From positions 496,001 to 560,000 of the forward strand of contig NZ_CP085345.1 of NCBI RefSeq assembly GCF_020618415.1: a DNA stretch of 64,000 bases, written 5' to 3'. The number at the start of each line of letters is the position of its first letter. The first letter of the stretch is position 1. Under the pieces are notes generated by a model. That model made no database searches. It was not told where the DNA came from and saw only the letters and a program-made list of their open reading frames with translations. Of the stretch, positions 33,551 to 43,995 are shown in pieces. The translations under genes and the position numbers were made by a program. The stretch comes from Cupriavidus sp. MP-37 (GTDB taxonomy: Bacteria; Pseudomonadota; Gammaproteobacteria; Burkholderiales; Burkholderiaceae).

Positions 33551-36295
33551 TCAAGCCTTCAGCATCGCCTCATAGGCGGATTCCTGTTCTCTCAAGTGCT
33601 TGAATCTACCATGCTCATGACGTCCAAATGGCGACTTATCGAGCCAGATCTCAACCTTGTTGTCACGAATTATAGTGATTAGCCATTCACCCAACATGGA
33701 AAGCAATGCAAGAGCAAGCAAGAGTAGGAATCCTAAGCCGGCACTTAGCAACCCAAAGAGCATGAGACCAGCGATGACGCCTCCAGCGAGCGCCGAGCTT
33801 ATATAAAGCACCGCCATAGGAACGTCTCCGCGCATCACCGCCTGCCAACCCTTCCAAGCGTCCAGCGCGGCGCCTAGGAAACTACCAACTGTGCCAATAC
33901 ATTTTCCAAAAAAAGCGACCAACGCTCCGCGAGTTGGGACCTGCGTCAGGAATACTCGAAACGGGCGAACAAGCGCGGTCTTTCCCCATGCAGTTCGCTC
34001 TAGCGCTTTTCCAAATAGTTCCACACCGCTTCCCGCCAAGCTGGTCAACGCACCGACGAGTTGCAGCTGTCTTTGTCCCATCGTTCCCTTTTTTGTATCA
34101 GGCATATCGGCGAATGCCTGCCAGACATTCCAACCGTCCAAAATCATCCCAGCCGCACCCAGACCGATATCCAACTTGATCCCGCTTGCCGTCCTGCTTC
34201 GCAGCACGGATCTTAGCTGATCCTCTGTCAATAGCACGTTATCCAGTTGATCCAATCTGGTGCCGTTGAACAAACGCTTACTCTCCTCATCCCAGAAGAC
34301 CGTCCAGTAGAAGACGCGCCTACCCCTAGCATTCCTCGCATCGGGGGCACGAGCTCGAGCACCGGATCGCTCGGAAAGTTCCGTCCTGACGTGGCGGTCC
34401 ACCTGCCTCCGCAATGCCTCGCGATCAACATTAGGACTAACCCGCGCCAGTTCGTCGACGATGATGTGGGCTAGCTCAGCCTCCGAGGCCCGAATTTTTA
34501 GCCGGTTTAGCGGTTTATTGGCGAGCAAACCGAGCAACGCCAACTGCCGATAGCGGACTGCAAGACTGACCGCTGCGTCTCCAGCTTTTCCAGCGACTGC
34601 CCGACCGGACCGGCCAAGCAAAGTGACGATAGGCCCTGACACGCTGTAAGCCAAGCGCGCGACGCCTGTAAATGCCCCCGCCAACTCATTCGCATGACCC
34701 TTTTCTAGTACGTGGGCAAAGGCCTTGAATACATTGCTCCAGGCACCAGGATTGCCTACTTCCAACTCCGCAGTCGCCGCCTTCTCCAATTTCTTAGCCG
34801 CCTCGGAGTTGTCAAGCACAAGTGCTCGCAGCACCGTGTTCTTGCGCTCCGTAAATGAACCCTGCAACTCTTTGAGAAGGATGTCGGAAACCGGCTGGAT
34901 ACCAACAATGTCATACAGGCAAGCCATTACCAGGCTGGTCATGGCTTCGCCGCTCTTGATATCGGTGTCATCGTGGTTGCAGGCCATCGCCTCACGATAT
35001 GGTGTTCCTCCGTACCATTTCACAAAGCTCCGTGCCAGGGGCGCTAAGGTATTCTTGGCGTACGCGTTCATATCGCGCTCGAGCTCTTTATCGAAGGCCT
35101 CTCGGTTAGGCTCGCTGTAATCGTTCAGATACTCCTTCCAAGCATTTCGCCGCGCGCGCTTTTCTTCATCCGGCGTCAGTGCCTTCAGCCCATTCTGCTC
35201 CCATACCTTTTCCTCCAGATCTGGGTCATAGGGCGTTGCAACCGGCATTCCGTCGGCATACGTATAGACGGCAACGCCGGAGGTGTTTCGTTTGACTTGG
35301 AGCGCTTCCTGCACCGCCTGCTCTTCAATGGCATGGCGCATGCCCACAATGGTCGTGGAGGTGGCGTGTTTCCAGTCGCGGCCCTTGTCGCGTTCGAAAA
35401 TATCGGCTCGCAAGCGCAGCAGTTGCGCAACTTCTAAGGCCAAGCCAACGGGGTCGTCAACTGCCAGCATTGGGGCAGTCATGCCCATACGCTTTGCTTG
35501 CGAATTTGCCCAATTGACGAGACCAGGCAGCTGTTCGCTCAAGCCGTAAAACGCCTGTGGTGAGTGAGAAAATGCGGATGGTTGTCCCGCCATTTCGCTT
35601 GGATAGGTGCCGCGCTTGGCCGCTTCGGGGCGGGTCTCCTTGATCATATAACCGGCCTCGGACAATTGGCCACTTAGCTTCTCCAAAGAATCAGCGTGTC
35701 GGTGGCTTCCTCCCTTCCAAAGATCCAGACGGAGCTCGCGCATATGGCGCGCTCGCTCCTTTGCATTGGTATGCGCCTTCCATACACGTTTTGTCCACGG
35801 CGTATCCGAGAAGCCGAGCCAGATTCTTTCCGCAGAACTGGCATCTGGAATCATGATGCAACGGGCCAGATAGGGATGGTCGGGTTCGCGCTGGCAACTG
35901 AATTCGATGGCATCCTTTGGCGGCTGCAGCAATGCGTCAATGGACTGCAACTTGTCCGTGTCCATCTTCTCCAGGACACTGTGTTTGATCTCGGTCGCAA
36001 AGGGGTACAGGTACCCTTTTTCCGTGACCACGTAAGCGTCCCAGCTGCCACGCTTTTCATTGCACACATAGAGGTAGCCGGGCCGCATGAGACGCAATGT
36101 GTAGTGCTGCCCTGCCGGCAGGCCGTTCTCTTGGACGCCCTCACCAAAAGGACCACCAAGCCGTGGTGCCTGTTTACCCTTGCCTATGTCATCGCGGGCG
36201 ATCGCATACCGGACAGGCAAGATCGGCAGGCCCTTCTTTTGGCAGAATGGGCAACCGGCTTTGTTGTTCTTCGGAGTCGTACCAGATTGGGTCAT
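33551..36295 (-). CDS. VasX-like pore-forming T6SS effector
   Basis: 914 residues. The N-terminus has the VasX-type start CPFCQKKGLPILPVRYAIAR, then LRLMRPGYLYVCNEKRG and a WDAYVVTEKGYLYPF block. The middle (about 180-560) is helical and charged. The C-terminal 300 residues contain the hydrophobic helices of a colicin-like pore domain: IGLGAAGMILDGWNVWQAF, LVGALTSLAGSGVELFGKAL, GKCIGTVGSFLGAALDAW, and a long final pair around MAVLYISSALAGGVIAGLML. VasX dissipates the target's membrane potential. It sits 10 bases after the DUF4123 adaptor and 13 bases before the DUF6708 copy 3. Related BTH_I2691-type effectors have the same architecture. Confidence 0.88.
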   Translation of the reverse strand: MTQSGTTPKNNKAGCPFCQKKGLPILPVRYAIARDDIGKGKQAPRLGGPFGEGVQENGLPAGQHYTLRLMRPGYLYVCNEKRGSWDAYVVTEKGYLYPFATEIKHSVLEKMDTDKLQSIDALLQPPKDAIEFSCQREPDHPYLARCIMIPDASSAERIWLGFSDTPWTKRVWKAHTNAKERARHMRELRLDLWKGGSHRHADSLEKLSGQLSEAGYMIKETRPEAAKRGTYPSEMAGQPSAFSHSPQAFYGLSEQLPGLVNWANSQAKRMGMTAPMLAVDDPVGLALEVAQLLRLRADIFERDKGRDWKHATSTTIVGMRHAIEEQAVQEALQVKRNTSGVAVYTYADGMPVATPYDPDLEEKVWEQNGLKALTPDEEKRARRNAWKEYLNDYSEPNREAFDKELERDMNAYAKNTLAPLARSFVKWYGGTPYREAMACNHDDTDIKSGEAMTSLVMACLYDIVGIQPVSDILLKELQGSFTERKNTVLRALVLDNSEAAKKLEKAATAELEVGNPGAWSNVFKAFAHVLEKGHANELAGAFTGVARLAYSVSGPIVTLLGRSGRAVAGKAGDAAVSLAVRYRQLALLGLLANKPLNRLKIRASEAELAHIIVDELARVSPNVDREALRRQVDRHVRTELSERSGARARAPDARNARGRRVFYWTVFWDEESKRLFNGTRLDQLDNVLLTEDQLRSVLRSRTASGIKLDIGLGAAGMILDGWNVWQAFADMPDTKKGTMGQRQLQLVGALTSLAGSGVELFGKALERTAWGKTALVRPFRVFLTQVPTRGALVAFFGKCIGTVGSFLGAALDAWKGWQAVMRGDVPMAVLYISSALAGGVIAGLMLFGLLSAGLGFLLLLALALLSMLGEWLITIIRDNKVEIWLDKSPFGRHEHGRFKHLREQESAYEAMLKA

Positions 36296-36305
36296 GGTTG
36301 TCTCA

Positions 36306-37241
36306 TTACGCTGTCGGCACCCGGCTGTTCAGTTCATCCGCCATACTGAGCCAAGCAGAATCGTCGAGGTCCGCACATGCGGCAGCATAGCTTGCCCTTT
36401 TGGTAGCCGCTTGTCCAAGACGTTCCAGTAACTGCGGATGATGGTGGATCTGCGGATGAAAGCGGACGGCTTGAATCGCGCAAAACAGCCAATCCTCGTT
36501 ATCGGTGAGCGCGAGTTCTGTACTGGACTGAACCAGTGCCGCATCCAGTCGCTGAAACAGCGCGTCGTTCTGCGATAGCTCGGGCGCCAGAATCTCAAGT
36601 TCCGTCAATGCCCGGTTAATTAGGGCCAGGCGCTCGAGCGTCGCCCACTGGTGGGAGTGCAGGACCAATCGCTGGCCGGCACTGTATTGCGCGAGACGGC
36701 GACCAGTAGTCCAGCCGCTGGATGCTGGCCACGACCAGACGCTGATCGGCCCGCAAAATGACACATGCTGCATGGCAGTCAATAACCATTGCAAGTGGCG
36801 CATGACACGCGGGTCGTAATAGCGAAGCAGGTAACGCTGTCCATTGTCCTGTCGTACCATCACTAGAAGGCGGCTAAGATGCGCACTCAGCACGGAGCTC
36901 TCGGCGTCGCTCTTGAGCAGGCCGCAAAGATATGTGTCCCCCTGCTGTTCCCTCGCTTCTATACGACCCAGCACGATAGCGCGTTGCGGCGCGGTCAAAT
37001 CATTGAAACTTAACAGTAACGGCATGAACTCCGCCTGCTCTTTCAGTCCTGGAGGTGCCAGCCTGGTAACCGGAAGGTCCTCCCACTCTTCACGTTCAAG
37101 CCGCAGCGGATTCAGCAGCGCGTATGCGAAATCTGATAGCCACCGGTGACAAAAAGCGGAGTGGCCAGCAGGCCTGTCGGCAACGCCCTGTCTTATGCCG
37201 GATTCAGCGTAATTCATCAGATGGCGATGTTGTGCGGACAT
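36306..37241 (-). CDS. DUF4123 adaptor/chaperone for effector loading
   Basis: 311 residues from the ATG at 37241 (MSAQHRHLMNYAESGIRQG); the open frame reaches 37373 but overlaps vgrG there. The DUF4123 pattern is visible in YLLRYYDPRVMRHLQWLL, with Trp-rich flanks. Such proteins (Tap/Tec) bind a VgrG tip and carry an effector onto it without being secreted. It lies between vgrG copy 2 (10 bases) and the VasX-like effector (10 bases), the classic order vgrG-adaptor-effector-immunity. VgrG copy 2 has no C-terminal extension, which fits loading by an adaptor. No clear ribosome binding site is seen; translation may be coupled to vgrG. Confidence 0.88.
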   Translation of the reverse strand: MSAQHRHLMNYAESGIRQGVADRPAGHSAFCHRWLSDFAYALLNPLRLEREEWEDLPVTRLAPPGLKEQAEFMPLLLSFNDLTAPQRAIVLGRIEAREQQGDTYLCGLLKSDAESSVLSAHLSRLLVMVRQDNGQRYLLRYYDPRVMRHLQWLLTAMQHVSFCGPISVWSWPASSGWTTGRRLAQYSAGQRLVLHSHQWATLERLALINRALTELEILAPELSQNDALFQRLDAALVQSSTELALTDNEDWLFCAIQAVRFHPQIHHHPQLLERLGQAATKRASYAAACADLDDSAWLSMADELNSRVPTA

Positions 37242-37251
37242 AACTAACGAA

Positions 37252-40053
37252 TCAGGACTGAATTGGAACGATGCCGGCACCGGTGGATTCGGCGCCCAGC
37301 GTCTGATACTCGCACAAGGGTAGCTCTCCCTTAGGCAGGCTCGTATTTGCCCCACCGCCCCCCGGCCCCACAAACAAATGCTGCCCCCCCTTAAACGTAG
37401 TCATCCCCGGCGCATGCACCTCGATCGTGTTCCCCAGCACCCGGATCTGCGCCCCGGCCGCATTCAATAGCACATGCTCCTTGGCTTGCACATTGACCGC
37501 CCCCTGAGAGGAGGACACCGTCACCAGCTTTTCCGCGGCAAAACGTCCCTGGCCCTGCAAGCTGGCAACCCCCACCTTCCCACTCGCCGCATGCATGGCA
37601 ATCCCCGCACCGGCCTCACCCCCAGCCTTGCCATGGGTGAACAAACTTAGCCCGTCAGCCACCGCCACCGACAAATTCCCGCCCGCCGCCACATTGGCAT
37701 CCTTCTGCGCCGCCATCGTCAGTTGCGTACCCGCGACCAGCACCGCATCGGCGGGCGTGGTTGCGGCGATGCCCTTGGGGGCGGAGACCTGCAGGTGGGG
37801 CTCGTTGTAAGCAGTGGCGATGGCCTTGCCATCGGTCCCCGTTTCCGTATGGCGCAGCACTTCGGTGGTGTGCTTCAGCTGGGCGATGGCCGGCAGTTCG
37901 GCGGGGGCCGGCTCCTCCGGTAAATCCGCCTTCTGCTTGCGTGCGACATCGGCCAGCGAGGTCAGCAGTTCGGTGCTGGCTTCCACCTGCGTTGCAGCGC
38001 CCTCGCTGTCCAGCAGCGGCACGCTGGTGCCCGCGCCGTGGGCGGTCAGCAGCATGCCGGAGCCGCCGCGCAAGGCGCCGCTGTCGGCTGTTTCCAGCGC
38101 GGCGCCGTGGCCGAGTGCCGCCTGGCGGGCGTTGTCACGCTGGTCCAGGTGGTGGCCCAGCGTCAGTGCCGAGGCTGCCTGCGTGGTCGACAGCAGCGTG
38201 CGGCTCTGCCCGGCGGTATCGTCGAAGACCAACTGGTTGTAGCCGCCGGTGCCGTCCTGGCTGTGGCCGAGTGCCTGGGTCTTGATGCCGGACAGCACCG
38301 CATTGTGGGCGTGGCCTTGCTGGCCATCGGGCTGGCTGTTGCCGTCCTGCTTGCCATCGGTTGCCTCGTTGCTGCCTGCAAACCACGCAGGTGCGTTGCC
38401 GGTGGCGTTGGCGGCGCCGGTCTGGTTCTGGTTGTACTGAGCGCTGGCCTGTCCGCGGCCGTTGTAGGCGGCCCCGATCACCACCGGGCGGTCGATGTCG
38501 CCATGCTGGAATTCCACCACCACTTCCTGGCCGACACGCGGCAGTGCCACGCCGCCCCAGTTAGGGCCGGCAGCCGCGGTCGATACGCGCACCCAGCTGC
38601 CCAACCCGGCTTCGGCGCGGGCGTTGTCGTCGCCGGCGGGATGAGACAGCCGGCTGGCCGAACGGGCGCCGCGCTGCCAGTGGAACTGGACCTTTACCCG
38701 ATGGTCGCGGTCGGTATGCACCGGACCTTCCGTGCCGATGACGATTGCGGTCTGGGCGCCGGTGACGGTGGGCCGCGGGTGCAGTTGCCGGCCCTGTCCG
38801 TCAAGCTGTTGCGGGCGGTATGGGACCTTTGCCGGTACTACCGTAAATTGGTTGCGGTAGAACGGCACGTCCGCGGCTGCCGTAGCGCCTTCTGCTGGCG
38901 CCGCAGCAGCCTGGTCTGTCCCGAGCAATTGATCGATGACGCCCCGGAAGCGCTCGTTCAGGTTGTTGCGGGCTGCGTGTGCGACCGCCAGGACGACAAA
39001 ACGGCGCTCGTCGTCCCCCTGCACGCGCTCATAGTCATAGTGGCCGGTCAGCATGAAGCGGCTGGCAGGCGCCAGCGTGCGTACGCTGCCCTCGCCAGAG
39101 AACGATAGGCGCCGTACTTCCAGCGCCTCCACCAGTTGGCGGGCATGGCGCTGTGCCTGCTCGCCGTCCTCGAACCAGTATTGGCCGGGGTAATCGGTGT
39201 CTTGCAAGGACGGGGCGGCTGAATTGCCCTCGGCCGGTGCACCGGCTTCGGCACTGCGCACCGCCTTGGCACGATAGTCCCAGCTGGCCACGGCGACGGC
39301 GTTGGTCTGCAGCCTGCGCGCGCCTTGCCAGCGGTCGATCACGTCTTCGGCAGCGGTGGCATCGGCGCGGCCGAAGCGGATGCTGGCCTGCTCGTTGTCC
39401 TGGAAGACATCGTTGGCATCGGCGATCACCATGCGGTGCGTGCCAAGTGTCTCGCCGTCGGCGGCTTCATGCTCGAAGAAATAGAACAAGCCCTCTTCAG
39501 CGAGCAGGCGCGTCACGAAATCGAAGTCGCTTTCTTCGTACTGCGTGACGATGCTGCGGCGCGGATATGCCGAGGGGTCGCGCAGCGCCCAGCGCCACGC
39601 CGGCACCAGCTTGCCCTGACCGTTGTAGTCGCCGAACACGCTGTCCACCGCGTCGACCACCGACATGTCCTGGAACAGGAAACTGTCGCGCCGGTGGCGC
39701 AGGAACGCCAGCCATGGCTCGACCACCATCCGGTAGCGCGCCAGCCCGCCATTGGCGCCCACGCGCTCAAAACGTGTGACGTGGCCATGGAAGGGCCGCA
39801 GCGTGATGCGGCTGCGCTGGGTCAGCAGGTCGACGCGCACGGCCTGGCCCAGCAGGCTTTGCGCTTCAATGCCGGCGTTATCCGACACCGCCGTCAGTTC
39901 GATGCGGAACCCGCCGCCGTCCAGCTGCTCTGCCGCTTGCAGCTGCTCCGGCATCAGCGCGTCTTGCCCAAGGGGCGTCTGCAGGCGCAGCAAGCGGTTG
40001 GCCTGCGAGAAAGCGGCGCCAAGCAATTTGGCCAGGTCGGTCGCTGAAACCAT
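37252..40053 (-). CDS. vgrG: VgrG spike protein without C-terminal extension (TssI)
   Basis: 933 residues. A gp27/gp44-like part (about 1-400), a gp5 OB fold (about 430-545) with RVKVQFHWQRG and LPRVGQEVVVEFQHGDIDRP, a DUF2345 part (about 740-890) with GNTIEVHAPGMTTFKGGQHL, and a short end GPGGGGANTSLPKGELPLCE. Unlike copies 1 and 3 it stops soon after DUF2345 with no docking domain, so cargo should be attached through the DUF4123 adaptor downstream. It follows clpV by 40 bases and appears to be part of the main tss operon. Confidence 0.95.
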   Translation of the reverse strand: MVSATDLAKLLGAAFSQANRLLRLQTPLGQDALMPEQLQAAEQLDGGGFRIELTAVSDNAGIEAQSLLGQAVRVDLLTQRSRITLRPFHGHVTRFERVGANGGLARYRMVVEPWLAFLRHRRDSFLFQDMSVVDAVDSVFGDYNGQGKLVPAWRWALRDPSAYPRRSIVTQYEESDFDFVTRLLAEEGLFYFFEHEAADGETLGTHRMVIADANDVFQDNEQASIRFGRADATAAEDVIDRWQGARRLQTNAVAVASWDYRAKAVRSAEAGAPAEGNSAAPSLQDTDYPGQYWFEDGEQAQRHARQLVEALEVRRLSFSGEGSVRTLAPASRFMLTGHYDYERVQGDDERRFVVLAVAHAARNNLNERFRGVIDQLLGTDQAAAAPAEGATAAADVPFYRNQFTVVPAKVPYRPQQLDGQGRQLHPRPTVTGAQTAIVIGTEGPVHTDRDHRVKVQFHWQRGARSASRLSHPAGDDNARAEAGLGSWVRVSTAAAGPNWGGVALPRVGQEVVVEFQHGDIDRPVVIGAAYNGRGQASAQYNQNQTGAANATGNAPAWFAGSNEATDGKQDGNSQPDGQQGHAHNAVLSGIKTQALGHSQDGTGGYNQLVFDDTAGQSRTLLSTTQAASALTLGHHLDQRDNARQAALGHGAALETADSGALRGGSGMLLTAHGAGTSVPLLDSEGAATQVEASTELLTSLADVARKQKADLPEEPAPAELPAIAQLKHTTEVLRHTETGTDGKAIATAYNEPHLQVSAPKGIAATTPADAVLVAGTQLTMAAQKDANVAAGGNLSVAVADGLSLFTHGKAGGEAGAGIAMHAASGKVGVASLQGQGRFAAEKLVTVSSSQGAVNVQAKEHVLLNAAGAQIRVLGNTIEVHAPGMTTFKGGQHLFVGPGGGGANTSLPKGELPLCEYQTLGAESTGAGIVPIQS

Positions 40054-40093
40054 GGATTACTCCCGCGATGTCACGAGTCTGCGCATGCCGATA

Positions 40094-42823
40094 TCAGCTG
40101 ATGCGGTACTTGAACTCACCGTTCTTGCCGGTGGTGACCTTGATCTTGCCGACACCGCCGCCTTCTGCCATGCGAACCAGCACGGTCTGCGCGATTTCCG
40201 GAAGCAACGTGCCGTTCAGGATATGGTCGACGGCACGCGCACCGGCATCGACTTCGGTGCAGCGCGCCAGCACCGCCTCGACCAGCGCGTTGTCCCACTG
40301 GAATTCCGCCTGGTGATTGGCGGCCACGCGGTCGCGGATGCGGCCCAGCTTGAGCGTGATGATCTCCACCAGCACGTCGTCCGGAATCGGGTAGTACGGC
40401 ACCACCTTGGTACGCCCCAGGAAGGCCGGCTTGAACGCCTTGTACAGCGTCGGTCGCAGCATCTCGGCCAAGGCATCGGCGTCAGGCAGTTCCTCGGCGG
40501 ACTTGTTCAGGCAAGCCTGCATGATCGCCGACGAGCCGACATTCGACGTCAGGATGATGATGGTGTTGCGGAAGTCGATGGGCCGCCCTTCGGCATCGTC
40601 CATCTCGCCCTTGTCGAACACCTGGAAAAACATCTCCAGCACGTCCGGGTGGGCTTTCTCGATCTCGTCCAGCAGCACGACGCTGTAGGGGTTGCGGCGC
40701 ACGGCCTCGGTCAGCACGCCACCCTCGCCGTACCCGACATAGCCAGGCGGGGATCCCTTCAAGCCCGACACGCTGTGCGCTTCCTGGTACTCGCTCATGT
40801 TGATGGTGATGAGCTTGCGCTCGCCACCATAGAGAATATCTGCAAGCGCCAGCGCGGTTTCGGTCTTGCCCACGCCAGAGGGTCCAGCGAACAGGAACAC
40901 GCCGCGCGGCTTGTTGGGATCTTCCAGGTTAGCGGTGGCGGTGCGCACGCGCTGGGCGATGGCATCCAGCGCATGGTCCTGGCCGATCACGCGCGCAGCC
41001 AGCAAGGGCTTCAGGTTCAGCACCGTGCGCAGCTCGTCCTTGACCATGCGGCCGAGCGGAATCCCGGTCCATGCCGATACGATCTCCGAGACCACGTGAC
41101 CGTCCACCTGCAATGGCACCATCGGCGCTTCACCCTGCAGCGCGCGCAGTTCGGCAAGCAGCCGCTCGAGTTCGTCAGGCTCGGCGGCCACGGCGGCTGC
41201 CTTGCGGCTGCCCTTGCGAGGCATCGCCACCACATCGCTGCTGGCGGCCATGGCAGGTTCCGCGGCCTCCGCCTCGGCATCACTACCCTGCTCCCGCGCC
41301 GTGCGCAACGCCTGGATGCGTGCCACCAGCTCGCGCTCCTGCGTCAGCCGCGCATCGGCCGCGGCCACGCGTTGCTCCAGTTCGGTCCGCTGCGCTTCCA
41401 GCGCGGTGAGCCGCTCGGCGTGCGCGGCGCCGGCCCGTTGCTCGCGCTGCAGCGCGGCCAACTCCACGCCCAGGCGTTCCAGCGCCTTGCGGTCGTCCTC
41501 GATCGCGCCCGGCGTCGCGTTCTGTCCCAGCGCCACCTTGGCGCAAGCGGTATCGAGCACGCTGACCGCCTTGTCCGGCAACTGGCGGCCGCTGATGTAG
41601 CGATGCGACAGGCGCACCGCCTCGGTGATAGCCTCGTCCAGCACGCGCACGCCGAAATGGCGCTCCATCAGCGGAACCATGCCGCGCAGCATCGCTGCCG
41701 CCAGGGTCTCGCTGGGCTCGTCCACCTTGACCACCTGGAAACGACGTGCCAGCGCGGCGTCCTTCTCGAAATACTTCTTGTATTCGCTCCACGTGGTGGC
41801 CGCGATGGTCCGCAACTCGCCACGCGCCAGCGCCGGCTTGAGCAGGTTGGCGGCATCGTTCTGCCCGGCCTGGCCGCCTGCGCCGATGATGGTATGCGCT
41901 TCGTCGATAAACAGGATGATGGGCTGCGGGCTCTTGCGGACCTCTTCGATCACGTTCTTCAGGCGATTCTCGAACTCGCCTTTCACGCTGGCACCGGCCT
42001 GCAGCAGACCCATGTCGAGCGTACGCACGGTCACGCCTTGCAGCGGAGGCGGCACGTCGCCCACCGCAATACGCTGCGCAAGGCCTTCGACCACCGCGGT
42101 CTTGCCGACGCCGGCTTCGCCGGTCAGGATCGGGTTGTTCTGCCGGCGCCGCATCAGGATGTCGATGACCTGGCGGATTTCGGCATCGCGCCCGATCACC
42201 GGGTCGATGCGGCCATCGCGGGCCGATTGGGTCAGGTCGACAGTGAACTGATCGAGCGCCGGCGTCGCGGTCAGCGCGGGCGCCGCCGTGGCACCGTTGG
42301 CGTTTGCCGTGGCCCCACTGCCATCGGCAATGTCCACCCCCTGCTCCCTCTCTTCGGAACCGGCGGTCAGCTTGTCGAAATCATGCTTGAGGCGGTCCGC
42401 ATCGAACTCGGCAAAGCGATGCGAGCCGCGTACCGCCAGCGGCGCCAGTGCCGGCTCCGTCAGCAGCGCCAGCAGCAGATGGCCGGATCGGATGCGGGTG
42501 GTCTGCGAGTCGAGCGACGCAATCAGCCACGCATGTTCGAACAGCTTCGGCAGATAGGGTGAAAAGGCCGGCGTGCGCGTGTTGCCGTTCTTGAAGCGCG
42601 CGATTTCCACTTCCAGGTCGCGCTGCAGCGCCGAGGGATCGATGCCGCTCGCCCGGACCGCCACCGAAAAATCGCTGCGCGCGTTCTCCAGCAAAGCCAG
42701 GAACAGGTGCTCGAGGTCGACCTCATAGTTGCCGCGCGCCATGCACAGCGACGCGGCACGCTCGGCGGCCTGCCGGCAGCTTGCATTCAGTTTGGCGATC
42801 AACGTCTTGAGGGGAATGGCCAT
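40094..42823 (-). CDS. clpV: TssH (ClpV) sheath-recycling AAA+ ATPase
   Basis: 909 residues with the usual ClpV layout: an N-terminal Clp_N domain (about 1-150), first AAA+ module with Walker A GEAGVGKTAV (Lys241) and IILFIDEAHT, a coiled-coil middle domain (about 410-540) with an unusual Ala/Glu-rich extension, and second AAA+ module with GPSGVGKTET (Lys653) and VVLLDEIEKAHPDV. The ClpV N-terminus binds contracted TssC sheath and ATP hydrolysis pulls it apart. It lies 80 bases after tssG and 40 bases before vgrG copy 2. Both Walker lysines are intact, so it should be active. Confidence 0.97.
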   Translation of the reverse strand: MAIPLKTLIAKLNASCRQAAERAASLCMARGNYEVDLEHLFLALLENARSDFSVAVRASGIDPSALQRDLEVEIARFKNGNTRTPAFSPYLPKLFEHAWLIASLDSQTTRIRSGHLLLALLTEPALAPLAVRGSHRFAEFDADRLKHDFDKLTAGSEEREQGVDIADGSGATANANGATAAPALTATPALDQFTVDLTQSARDGRIDPVIGRDAEIRQVIDILMRRRQNNPILTGEAGVGKTAVVEGLAQRIAVGDVPPPLQGVTVRTLDMGLLQAGASVKGEFENRLKNVIEEVRKSPQPIILFIDEAHTIIGAGGQAGQNDAANLLKPALARGELRTIAATTWSEYKKYFEKDAALARRFQVVKVDEPSETLAAAMLRGMVPLMERHFGVRVLDEAITEAVRLSHRYISGRQLPDKAVSVLDTACAKVALGQNATPGAIEDDRKALERLGVELAALQREQRAGAAHAERLTALEAQRTELEQRVAAADARLTQERELVARIQALRTAREQGSDAEAEAAEPAMAASSDVVAMPRKGSRKAAAVAAEPDELERLLAELRALQGEAPMVPLQVDGHVVSEIVSAWTGIPLGRMVKDELRTVLNLKPLLAARVIGQDHALDAIAQRVRTATANLEDPNKPRGVFLFAGPSGVGKTETALALADILYGGERKLITINMSEYQEAHSVSGLKGSPPGYVGYGEGGVLTEAVRRNPYSVVLLDEIEKAHPDVLEMFFQVFDKGEMDDAEGRPIDFRNTIIILTSNVGSSAIMQACLNKSAEELPDADALAEMLRPTLYKAFKPAFLGRTKVVPYYPIPDDVLVEIITLKLGRIRDRVAANHQAEFQWDNALVEAVLARCTEVDAGARAVDHILNGTLLPEIAQTVLVRMAEGGGVGKIKVTTGKNGEFKYRIS

Positions 42824-42903
42824 GGCGGCTTGGGCTCCGGTAGGTGTGAATCGCGTTGGTGTCGCGCGTTAGCGGCGAAATCGGGATGAATTCAAAGCGT
42901 TGA

Positions 42904-43995
42904 TCAGTGCACGGGCGCAAGCGTGTAGCGGGCATCGCTGCGGTCCCGGCGTGCCGGCCTGGTGCTGAGGAAGGTATCCCAGCCCAGCCTGCCGCTGCCT
43001 TCGGCGCCTAGCGCGCAGCCGGATACGTCGCTGGCGCGCAGGATGAGGCCGACTTCGTACTCCAGCGTCGCGCCGCACAGCACCGTCACCATCTTGCGCA
43101 AGGCCAGGGCGCCTTCGGCGCCGGGCAGGAAGTTTCGATATTGTTCGCGGCCCAACGGCCCCATCCAGATCCGCACGCGCAGGTCGCGCTGCCAGACGCG
43201 GGCTCCGGCAAGGGCGGTGGCGCCCAGCAGGTTGTTGGTGCCGCCGAGACGCGAATACTGTGATGGCGGCACCTGGTACCAGCCGCCGACGAACTGTTCC
43301 ACCCGCACTTCCGCCTGGAAGTAGTCCGACAGCACCTGCTGCAGGTAGGCGGCCGATACCGGCCGGTGGCGCGCGGCGGTGGCATATCCGGCCAGCGCCT
43401 CGTCATGCACGACCCCGGCCGTGCCGGACAGGCTGCGCCGCATGGACTTGTCCGCCATGCCGGCCAGCGACAGCAGCAGCGGCAGGTAGTGCCGGTTGCG
43501 GTCGACTTCATGCTGGAACGGCAGCCGGTACTTCTTCCACGCCTGGTAGAACAGTGCCGTGGCCCGGTTCGAGAAGATGTCGAAGAAGGCGCGCGCGGCG
43601 CGGTCGCGCCGCAGGGTTTCGCGCTCGGACACGATCTCGGTGTAGTGCAACGGCAGCGCGCCCTGCGCCCCGAGCATGCCGAAGAAAGTGGGCGTGATCG
43701 ACACCCCGTCCAACGCACCATCGGCCAACGCCTGTGCGAATGACTCTTCGCTCTCCAGCGCCCCGTTTAATTGGGTGGCAGGCTCGATGGACTGCAGTTC
43801 GCTCGGCGGAAACGACAGCGACAGCGTATTGCGGAAGGCGACTCGCGTGGCCAGCACCTGTTCGGGGACGCCGGCACCTTCGCGCGCATAGTGCAGCTCG
43901 AGCAACCGCACCGCCTGGAAGAACTCAAAGCGGTAGGGTTGCCGCAGCAGCGTGCGGATTACACCAGGATCGATTCGCCGCTGCGGGGTGCGCAT
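42904..43995 (-). CDS. tssG: TssG baseplate protein
   Basis: 363 residues from the ATG at 43995 (MRTPQRRIDPGVIRTLLRQP), which overlaps the end of tssF by 37 bases; the frame is open far upstream but that part lies inside tssF. The ImpH/VasB signature YRFEFFQAVRLLE is followed by LSLSFPPSEL, GMLGAQGALPLHYTE, and a C-terminal EQYRNFLPG and GRLGWDTFLST. TssG with TssF and TssK forms the wedge of the baseplate around VgrG. Normal length for the family. Confidence 0.95.
   Translation of the reverse strand: MRTPQRRIDPGVIRTLLRQPYRFEFFQAVRLLELHYAREGAGVPEQVLATRVAFRNTLSLSFPPSELQSIEPATQLNGALESEESFAQALADGALDGVSITPTFFGMLGAQGALPLHYTEIVSERETLRRDRAARAFFDIFSNRATALFYQAWKKYRLPFQHEVDRNRHYLPLLLSLAGMADKSMRRSLSGTAGVVHDEALAGYATAARHRPVSAAYLQQVLSDYFQAEVRVEQFVGGWYQVPPSQYSRLGGTNNLLGATALAGARVWQRDLRVRIWMGPLGREQYRNFLPGAEGALALRKMVTVLCGATLEYEVGLILRASDVSGCALGAEGSGRLGWDTFLSTRPARRDRSDARYTLAPVH

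Noticed and set aside
39752..42562. 936-residue open frame on the plus strand
   Set aside because: Antisense to clpV; the Arg/Gln/His-rich translation has no family features.
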